DNA of 13,385 nt from CAYFUR01 sp964346275 (GTDB lineage Bacteria > Sumerlaeota > Sumerlaeia > SLMS01): positions 1 to 13,385 of the forward strand of contig CAYFUR010000103.1 of NCBI GenBank assembly GCA_964346275.1, read 5' to 3'. This document shows positions 1 to 5,015 of this stretch, one piece after another (position 1 is the stretch's first letter; each line of letters opens with the position of its first letter). Both the position numbers and the translations under genes were made by a program. A model generated the notes under the pieces. It was not told where the DNA came from. It ran no database searches and saw only the letters and a list, made by a program, of their open reading frames with translations.

Positions 1-759
1 CTCGGCGCCGAGGAAGCTGTGGAGGTTTTCCACCGGCGTGGCGCCGCCCTTGAAATCATCGAGTTTGATTTCCTCGATGTCGAAGAATTCGTCGGCGATC
101 GCCGAATCGTCGGTAAAGCCGAAGCAGCGAAGGAAGGAGGTCGCCGGGATTTTGCGTTTGCGGTCGATCATGACGTACATGACGCCGTAAATATCGATTT
201 CGAATTCCACCCAGGCGCCGCGATAGGGAATGATGCGGGCGGAGTAGGTAAACTTCCCGTTGGGATGGGTGGAGCGGGAGAAAGAGACGCCGGGCGAGCG
301 GTGGAGCTGGGACACGATGACGCGCTCGGCGCCATTAATGATAAAAGTGCCTTGCTCGGTCATCAGGGGGACTTCCCCCATGTAGACTTCCTGCTCTTTG
401 ATGTCGTGGATTTCCGTCTGTCCGGTGTCTTCATTCACTTCGCGGACGATGAGCTGGAGCTTGAGCTTCAGCGGCGCCGAGAAGGTCATCCCGCGTTCGA
501 TACATTCCTTCACCGTGTATTTCGGGGTGCCAAAGGTGTATTCGATAAATTCCAGAGAAGAGGGGTCACCGGGGGGATGGATGGGGAAGACGGAATAAAA
601 GACTTCCTGCAGCCCCTGGCTTTCGCGGACATCGGGCTGCCGATCGAACTGGAGAAAATCGGCGTAACTTTGCTTCTGGGTTTCCAGGAGATAAGGCATC
701 TCCATCGTTTCGGGAATGCGTGCAAACGAAATGCGTCCCGCCCTGGACGTGGTCGCCAT
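1..759 (-). CDS. rpoB: DNA-directed RNA polymerase subunit beta, N-terminal part (cut by window edge)
   Basis: This is the beginning of the beta subunit of RNA polymerase, which forms the catalytic core together with beta-prime, alpha and omega. The 253 codons seen run in frame to base 1, so the gene continues outside the window. The ATG at 759 follows an AAGGAGG ribosome binding site (769-775) with 9 nt between them. The translation starts MATTSRAGRISFARIPE. It contains the conserved stretches GTFIINGAERVIVSQLHRSP, then ARIIPYRGAWVEFE and DRKRKIPATSFLRCFG, which correspond to the beta1/protrusion part of the protein just before the rifampicin-binding region. The gene lies downstream of rplL, as in most bacteria, with an unusually long spacer of 376 nt that carries a terminator-like hairpin. 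A long open frame on the opposite strand of this gene is a coding shadow. Identification is certain; only the missing C-terminal part cannot be assessed. Confidence 0.97.
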   Translation of the reverse strand, partial: MATTSRAGRISFARIPETMEMPYLLETQKQSYADFLQFDRQPDVRESQGLQEVFYSVFPIHPPGDPSSLEFIEYTFGTPKYTVKECIERGMTFSAPLKLKLQLIVREVNEDTGQTEIHDIKEQEVYMGEVPLMTEQGTFIINGAERVIVSQLHRSPGVSFSRSTHPNGKFTYSARIIPYRGAWVEFEIDIYGVMYVMIDRKRKIPATSFLRCFGFTDDSAIADEFFDIEEIKLDDFKGGATPVENLHSFLGAE

Positions 760-1051
760 CAAGGGTGACCTCCTTATGGTTAATCGCGATGGTGGGTGGT
801 GCCGGCCTCTGTCGTGGAAAAGCCTCCGCTTGGGGCCCGGCTCGGTTTAAAGCACAAAAAGGCCACTTCTTCCCACTGGAAGCAGCAGCGTATAATTTTC
901 CGAGGTAAGTTTTTCAGAAAGCAGCGTTCTTGATTCAACGGCCACGCTTTCAGGATTGTCAGAACTGCCCAACGGGGCGATCTGGCAAAAGTCAATTCAA
1001 CAGGCTCCCCACATGGCCCGTCAAGCAGGATTCTTTCCCGTTTGAAGTGCA
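760..1051 (-). promoter_or_regulatory. rpoB 5' leader region, no confident promoter
   Basis: This stretch lies between the rplL-distal hairpin and the rpoB start. It holds no credible coding frame. Apart from the rpoB ribosome binding site at 769-775, I see no clear sigma-70 promoter on the minus strand. A TTGACT occurs around 987-992 on the minus strand, but no good -10 box follows at the right distance. A TTATAC lies near 892-897 on the minus strand without a good -35. If the upstream hairpin terminates efficiently, a promoter would be expected here; otherwise rpoB is expressed by read-through from the ribosomal protein genes. Confidence 0.35.
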
Positions 1052-1094
1052 GGGGAGAAAATCAGGCGGAGGGCCGGCTGGCGCCTCCGCCTGA
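1052..1094 (-). terminator. terminator-like hairpin (candidate attenuator) between rplL and rpoB
   Basis: On the minus strand a perfect 10-bp stem (TCAGGCGGAG at 1094-1085 pairing with CTCCGCCTGA at 1071-1062) closes a GC-rich loop of 13 nt. It is followed directly by TTTTCTCCCC. One further G-C pair can extend the stem. It sits 41 nt after the rplL stop codon. The short, interrupted T-run suggests partial rather than complete termination. In Escherichia coli an attenuator occurs at this same place and lowers rpoBC expression relative to the ribosomal proteins; a similar role here is inference. Confidence 0.65.
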
Positions 1095-1135
1095 ACTCAC
1101 GAACTCAGGCCAACAAAGGCCGGAAAAGGACCGTC

Positions 1136-1507
1136 TTAGGTCAGTTCGACGACGGCGCCCACTTCCTCAAGCTGCTTCTTGTATTTCTCGGCCTCGTCCT
1201 TGGGGATGTCCTCGGCGATGGCCTGGGGAACGCCCTCCACCTTTTCCTTGGCTTCTTTGAGGCCAAGCTGGGTGATGGCGCGCACTTCCTTGATGACCTT
1301 GATCTTTTCCTTGCCCGCGTCCTTGAGAACGACCGTGAACTCAGTCTTCTCTTCCTCGGGGGCTTCGGCGGCAGCCGGGGCCGCCGCGACGGCGGCGGGG
1401 GCAGCACTGACGCCAAATTCATCTTCCATCATTTTCACCAGATCAGCCACTTCCATGAGCGGCATTTCTTTGATCGCGCTGACGATCTCTTCTTTCGTGA
1501 GAGCCAT
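1136..1507 (-). CDS. rplL: 50S ribosomal protein L7/L12
   Basis: L7/L12 is the multicopy stalk protein of the large ribosomal subunit; it recruits and activates the translation GTPases (EF-Tu, EF-G, IF2). The product of 123 residues has the usual length and architecture. An N-terminal dimerisation helix region (MALTKEEIVSAIKEM onwards, residues 1-33) is followed by an Ala/Pro-rich hinge (residues about 35-52, with AAPAAVAAAPAAAEAPEEE). The C-terminal domain (about 54-123) carries EFTVVLKDAGKEKIKVIKEV and GLKEAKEKVEG, the helix that contacts the GTPases. The ATG at 1507 follows AAGGAG with about 10 nt spacing. It lies 73 nt after rplJ in the normal order; the two products form the L10(L12)n stalk complex. 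A terminator-like hairpin follows the gene. Confidence 0.97.
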   Translation of the reverse strand: MALTKEEIVSAIKEMPLMEVADLVKMMEDEFGVSAAPAAVAAAPAAAEAPEEEKTEFTVVLKDAGKEKIKVIKEVRAITQLGLKEAKEKVEGVPQAIAEDIPKDEAEKYKKQLEEVGAVVELT

Positions 1508-1580
1508 AGCTCGCTTACTCCTTTATCTCGGTATCGGCCTCTTGCGGGCCGGATTGGTGTCGGGTCGAGGGTGCACGGCC

Positions 1581-2150
1581 TTACGCCGCGTTTTCTTCCT
1601 GTTTCCGGCGATAGGCATCCACAGCGTAGACGACCTTCGACACGGACTGGTGGAGCGCATAAACAACATTCTGAACCGGCGCCTGCATGCTGCCGAGCAT
1701 CTTGGCCAGCAGTTCGTCGCGTCCCGGAAGTTTCGAGAGTGCGTCCACTGCCGCCGCATCAACAACACGGCCTTCAATGAAACCGCCCTTCACTTCCATC
1801 TTGCCTTCGTGGTCCTTGAGGAACTCGCTCACGACCTTGGCCGGTGTCACCGGGTCTTCCATCCCCACGGCAATGATGGTCTGGTCCTTCAGCAGATCGC
1901 CGAATTGTTCGGGATCGATTTGCGCCTGGGTCAGCGCACGCTTGAACAGGCGGTTCTTCATCACCTTGAGGCGGACATTGTTTTCTCGGCACTTGGCGCG
2001 CAGATTCGTCGCGTCTTCGACGGAAAGCCCGCGGTTATTCAACAGGACGAACCCCTGACCGTCGTGGAGAACTTTCGAGAACTCCTTAACGGCTTTGATC
2101 TTTGATGATTTACCGAGGATTTTCCTGGCTTCGCGTCCGATTTTCGCCAC
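1581..2150 (-). CDS. rplJ: 50S ribosomal protein L10
   Basis: L10 anchors the L7/L12 dimers to 23S rRNA and is usually the autogenous repressor of its own operon. The frame stays open further upstream, to an ATG at 2261. I chose the GTG at 2150 because a strong AGGAGGTGA site lies 7 nt in front of it, and because the protein then begins VAKIGREARKILG (read fMet), like the family, giving 189 residues. The upstream extension is Arg/Gly-rich leader sequence without family similarity. Visible family features are the core FVLLNNRGLSVEDATNLRAK, then LKVMKNRLFKRAL, TPAKVVSEF and the helical C-terminal segment rich in A, L and V that binds L12 dimers. It is slightly longer than the common 165-180 residues at the C-terminus. 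Confidence 0.95.
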   Translation of the reverse strand: MAKIGREARKILGKSSKIKAVKEFSKVLHDGQGFVLLNNRGLSVEDATNLRAKCRENNVRLKVMKNRLFKRALTQAQIDPEQFGDLLKDQTIIAVGMEDPVTPAKVVSEFLKDHEGKMEVKGGFIEGRVVDAAAVDALSKLPGRDELLAKMLGSMQAPVQNVVYALHQSVSKVVYAVDAYRRKQEENAA

Positions 2151-2423
2151 TCGGGAATCACCTCCTTTCGCTTTGCCCGGGCCTTCTGACCTTCCGTCGC
2201 CCGGGCGCCGCGAGGAGCGATTCCCCTCCACTTGAGAGAGGAAACGAAGTCCAGCGATCACACGAGCCTCGGCGGGAAGGAGTTTTGGGTCCTTTTACGG
2301 CCGCCGCCTTGCGGAGACGGCCAACCCGCTGTCTTTGGCCACTTTGGGCTGTCATGTTGGCCAGCCCTGCACATGGGGCCGGTAAATCGTATCAGGGCAG
2401 CGGGAAAGCTGCCCGGAATTTTC
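2151..2423 (-). promoter_or_regulatory. structured rplJ leader (probable L10 autoregulatory region)
   Basis: The 273 nt between rplA and rplJ contain no convincing gene but several hairpins on the minus strand. The first is a 7-bp stem GGGCAGC/GCTGCCC (2395-2414), just after rplA. The second is a bulged GC stem (2299-2322: GGCCG, bulge TCT, CCGC, loop AAG, GCGGCGGCC). The third is an 8-bp stem formed by two copies of GCCCGGGC (2175-2182 and 2199-2206) ending about 6 nt before the ribosome binding site. L10-L12 binding to such leaders is established in other bacteria. That this RNA is the binding site is inferred from position and structure only. No T-run follows the hairpins, so control would be at translation rather than by termination. 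Confidence 0.45.
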
Positions 2424-3116
2424 TTATTCCGCTTCTGCCGTTTCGATGCGGATTCCCGGACTCATGGTCGAGCTGAGCGAGATCGACTTCATGTAACGCC
2501 CCTTGGCGGCGGCGGGACGGGCCTTGTGAAGCGTGTTCAGCAGCATCTTGACGTTTTCCGCAAGCTGGCCCTTTTCGAAGGAAAGCTTGCCCACCATGAC
2601 GTGGACGATGCCAAAGCGATCGACACGGTACTCGACGCGGCCAGCCTTCAGGCCTTCGATGGCATCCTTGAGGTTGGGGGTCACGGTGCCGGCTTTCGGG
2701 TTGGGCATCATGCCGCGAGGGCCGAGCACCTTGCCGAGACGGCCGACGACGCGCATCATGTCGGGCGTGGCGATAGCCGCATCAAAATCCAGGAACCCAT
2801 CCTGGATCCGCTTGGCCAGGTCATCGCCGCCGACGACGTCCGCGCCGGCGTCTTCCGCCTCCTTGATCTTGTCGCCCTGGGCGAAGACGGCAACGCGAAC
2901 GGTCTTGCCAGTGCCATGGGGCAGGGCGCAGGTGCCGCGCACTTGCTGGTCCGCCGCTCGGGGATCAACGCCGAGGCGGACATCGAGCGTCACCGATTCG
3001 TCGAACTTGACGTAGGTCAGCTCTTTCAAGAGGTCGATCGCGTCAGCGATGGCGTAACGCTTCTCGCGGTCGACGAGTTTGGCTTTTTCGAGATACTTCT
3101 TTCCGTGCTTGGGCAT
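2424..3116 (-). CDS. rplA: 50S ribosomal protein L1
   Basis: L1 forms the L1 stalk of the large subunit at the E site, helping to release deacylated tRNA; in many bacteria it also represses the L11-L1 transcript. The ATG at 3116 was chosen over an in-frame ATG 24 codons upstream. GGAGG lies 7 nt in front of it, and the product then starts MPKHGKKYLEKAK, giving 230 residues, the usual length. Recognisable segments are the RNA-binding FDESVTLDVRLGVDPRAADQ followed by VRGTCALPHGTGKT, the signature GKVLGPRGMMPNPKAGTVT (residues about 127-145), and the C-terminal TMSPGIRIE. Here SPG replaces the more common GPG, a mild variation. It sits between rplK and rplJ in standard order, 92 nt downstream of rplK. 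Confidence 0.97.
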   Translation of the reverse strand: MPKHGKKYLEKAKLVDREKRYAIADAIDLLKELTYVKFDESVTLDVRLGVDPRAADQQVRGTCALPHGTGKTVRVAVFAQGDKIKEAEDAGADVVGGDDLAKRIQDGFLDFDAAIATPDMMRVVGRLGKVLGPRGMMPNPKAGTVTPNLKDAIEGLKAGRVEYRVDRFGIVHVMVGKLSFEKGQLAENVKMLLNTLHKARPAAAKGRYMKSISLSSTMSPGIRIETAEAE

Positions 3117-3208
3117 CGAGAATCCTCCGGTGGTGTTGGCGGGCCGGGATGGCCCTCCCACGCGATAGCGAGAATCAGAGGGGGGCACTCAGGCCGCCCT
3201 TCCGGGTT

Positions 3209-3640
3209 TTAGTCTACGACCTCCAGGCCCATGTTCAGGGCCGTGCCGGCGATCATGGACACAGCGGCGTCCATATTGGCGGCGTTCAGGTCGGGTTCCT
3301 TCATGGTGGCGATCTCTTCAAGCTGCTTGCGGCTGACCTTGCCCACCTTTTCCTTGTTGGGGACGCCAGAGCCCTTCTTGATGCCGGCGGCGCGCAACAG
3401 AAGCACGGGGGCGGGGGGCGTCTTCAGTTCGAAGGTGAAGGAGCGGTCGCCATAGACGGTAATAACCGCGGGAACGACGAGACCCTTCAACTCGGGCTTG
3501 TTGGTGCGAGCATTAAACTGCTTGCAGAAGTCCATGATGTTGATGCCGTGCTGGCCGAGAGCCGGACCCACGGGCGGGGCGGGATTGGCTCCGCCGGCGG
3601 GGCACTGCAGCTTGACCTTACCGATGACTTTTTTTGCCAT
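3209..3640 (-). CDS. rplK: 50S ribosomal protein L11
   Basis: L11 binds the GTPase-associated centre of 23S rRNA at the base of the L7/L12 stalk. It is needed for factor-dependent GTP hydrolysis and for stringent-response sensing of uncharged tRNA. The 143-residue product has the expected length. The N-terminal domain carries the proline-rich PAPPVGPALGQHGINIMDFC (residues about 21-40), the segment involved in thiostrepton action in the family. The RNA-binding C-terminal domain includes KTPPAPVLLLRAAGIKKGSG and ends with ALNMGLEVVD. The ATG at 3640 is preceded by TTGGAG with 7 nt spacing. It lies 30 nt after nusG, so the two are almost certainly cotranscribed. Confidence 0.97.
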   Translation of the reverse strand: MAKKVIGKVKLQCPAGGANPAPPVGPALGQHGINIMDFCKQFNARTNKPELKGLVVPAVITVYGDRSFTFELKTPPAPVLLLRAAGIKKGSGVPNKEKVGKVSRKQLEEIATMKEPDLNAANMDAAVSMIAGTALNMGLEVVD

Positions 3641-3670
3641 GTTCTGACTCCAAAGTTTCCTTTCGGAACG

Positions 3671-4198
3671 TTACGTCGCTTTTTCCACTTCGAGAACTGC
3701 CAGATCCACCGGCGTCGAGCGCCCGAAGATCGAAACCATGACTTTGAGCCGCGAGCGGTCGTAGTCGATGTCCTCCACCGTGCCAATGAAGTTGGCAAAA
3801 GGCCCTTCGATGACCTTGACCTGATCGCCGAGGCGAAACTTGATCTCGGGCTTGGGCTTGTCCTGCTTATCTTCCGACAGGCCCACCACATTGCGGACTT
3901 CTTCTTCCGAGAGGATCGAGGGCTTGTCTTCCGAGCCGACGAACTGGGAGACGCCATTCACCTCCCGAATCATCTTGAAGAGATCCTCGTCCGGATCCAT
4001 TTGGACGAACACGTAGCCTGGCATCAGGTTGCGCGAGGATTCCTTGCGCTTGCCTTCCTTGATTTCCACGATGCGCTCTTCGGGAATGAGGATCTCGCCG
4101 AGCTTTTCGCGCAGCCCCTCGATGGAGGCGCGGTGCTCGATATCGCGCTTCACGCGCTTCTCGTATCCCGAATATGTATAGATCGCATACCAGTTCAC
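3671..4198 (-). CDS. nusG: transcription termination/antitermination protein NusG
   Basis: NusG binds the clamp of RNA polymerase, increases processivity, and links polymerase to Rho or to the ribosome. The 175-residue product has the two standard domains. The NGN domain (residues 1 to about 105) has NWYAIYTYSGYEKRVKRDI at the start, NLMPGYVFVQM (57-67) and GVSQFVG (82-88). The KOW domain (about 118-175) has FRLGDQVKVIEGPFANFIG and VSIFGRSTPVDLAVLEVEK. The start is a GTG at 4198 behind GAGGTG. An ATG two bases upstream is in another frame and is followed immediately by TGA, so it cannot be the start. It is separated from secE by an unusually long 156 nt with two hairpins and is followed closely by rplK. 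Confidence 0.96.
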   Translation of the reverse strand: MNWYAIYTYSGYEKRVKRDIEHRASIEGLREKLGEILIPEERIVEIKEGKRKESSRNLMPGYVFVQMDPDEDLFKMIREVNGVSQFVGSEDKPSILSEEEVRNVVGLSEDKQDKPKPEIKFRLGDQVKVIEGPFANFIGTVEDIDYDRSRLKVMVSIFGRSTPVDLAVLEVEKAT

Positions 4199-4242
4199 AT
4201 TTCACCTCGACAGTTCAAAAGCGCCTGCTATCCCAATAAGTC

Positions 4243-4315
4243 GGCGCTTCGGCGCCCTGGGGCGATACTTCTGAATGGGTCTCAGCTGTTCGCGGGTCCG
4301 GCCCCGCCGGGGCCG
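4243..4315 (-). promoter_or_regulatory. two GC-rich hairpins in the secE-nusG spacer
   Basis: The 156-nt spacer between secE and nusG holds two compact inverted repeats. One is GGCGC/GCGCC (4243-4247 with 4252-4256); its loop reads CGAA on the transcribed minus strand. The other is CGGCCCC/GGGGCCG (4299-4305 with 4309-4315) with a 3-nt loop, 7 bp and entirely G-C. Neither is followed by a T-run on the minus strand, so neither looks like an intrinsic terminator. They could be RNA processing or pausing sites, or a leader controlling nusG. The structures are seen; any function is inference. Confidence 0.35.
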
Positions 4316-4354
4316 TGGAGCGGAGGGAGTTGTCGTTTCCACACCTTGCCGGGA

Positions 4355-4567
4355 TCAGATGTCGACTCCGAAGATGACACCCATGGCGCGGGAAAGCACC
4401 AGATCCCAGAGGCCGATGGCAACACAGACAGCCGCGGAGGCGGCGAGGACGACGATTGTATACGTCTTTGTCTGCTCACGAGAGGGCCAAACGACCTTGC
4501 TCATTTCGGTGCGGACTTCACCGATAAAAATCCTCGTCCGGGCGAACAAGCCAATTTTTTCCGCCAT
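4355..4567 (-). CDS. secE: preprotein translocase subunit SecE
   Basis: SecE is the clamp subunit of the SecYEG protein-conducting channel in the cytoplasmic membrane. The 70-residue product is the short, single-helix form found in most bacteria. The amphipathic cytoplasmic helix carries the family signature EVRTEMSKVVWPSREQT (residues about 17-33). It is followed by one membrane segment, YTIVVLAASAAVCVAIGLWDL (about 36-56). The ATG at 4567 has GGAG about 6 nt upstream. Its place between tRNA-Trp and nusG is the classical bacterial arrangement. An rpmG gene, often found between the tRNA and secE, is absent. Confidence 0.95.
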   Translation of the reverse strand: MAEKIGLFARTRIFIGEVRTEMSKVVWPSREQTKTYTIVVLAASAAVCVAIGLWDLVLSRAMGVIFGVDI

Positions 4568-4635
4568 TCTGGCTCCGTGTTCTCCTGCCGGTCGCGGCCG
4601 TGCTGCTTGCCGGAGGCAGTTCCGAAGATTAAACC

Positions 4636-4711
<76 letters not shown>

Positions 4712-5015
4712 GCGGCCTCCCCAAAGCACGCTGGACGCGCTCAGGGGCCGCGCAATAAATGCCATCTCCGGGGTGAATGCAAGTGCAAAATGGACAGGGA
4801 AAGAGAAAAACGCCCAGGCCAGCCATTGCGGCGCCCGGGAACGGCGCCACCCCCCTTCGATTGCAACGCGGCACACCGCCGCTGCGACGTCGCACAAAGA
4901 CCGGAAAACTCCGGAAACCCCCTCCAAGGCGGGCTTCTCAGGCGAAGTGGGGCTGGCATGTTTCTCGACACTCTCTCTGGCCAGATGTTTGAATTGAAAA
5001 CGAGGTGAATCGCGG
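4712..5015. promoter_or_regulatory. divergent regulatory region between tRNA-Trp/secE operon and clpB
   Basis: The 304 bp between the tRNA and clpB hold no gene I can support. It must contain the promoters of both divergent units. A perfect 12-bp palindrome TGCGAC-GTCGCA lies at 4883-4894. There is also a 6-bp GGCGCC inverted repeat (4830-4835 with 4843-4848) and a small CCGGA/TCCGG hairpin (4901-4914). I see no CIRCE element (TTAGCACTC-N9-GAGTGCTAA) and no clear sigma-32-type promoter in front of clpB. A weak TCGACA with TTTGAA at 17 nt spacing (around 4966-4994) is the only sigma-70-like candidate for clpB. Confidence 0.4.
4754..4782 (-). promoter_or_regulatory. candidate sigma-70-type promoter for tRNA-Trp-secE-nusG
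   Basis: On the minus strand TTGCAT (4782-4777) and TTTATT (4759-4754) are separated by 17 nt. They lie about 40 nt upstream of the tRNA 5' end, which fits a short precursor leader. Both boxes deviate from the TTGACA/TATAAT consensus, so this is a position-supported guess. Confidence 0.35.

Noticed and set aside
19..768. Long open frame antisense to rpoB
   Set aside because: It mirrors the codon bias of rpoB, has no family similarity, and rpoB itself is unambiguous on the minus strand.
891..896. TATAAT on the plus strand
   Set aside because: It has no suitable -35 box and no plus-strand gene downstream before clpB, more than 4 kb away and beyond the opposing operon.
3117..3208. Possible L1 operator in the rplK-rplA spacer
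   Set aside because: A GGGCC/GGCCC stem exists around 3144-3158, but I could not match it to the L1-binding motif, and the position would be unusual.
4895..5015. Search for CIRCE or a sigma-32-type promoter before clpB
   Set aside because: No TTAGCACTC-type inverted repeat and no CTTGAA/CCCCAT pair found; only a weak sigma-70-like pair.
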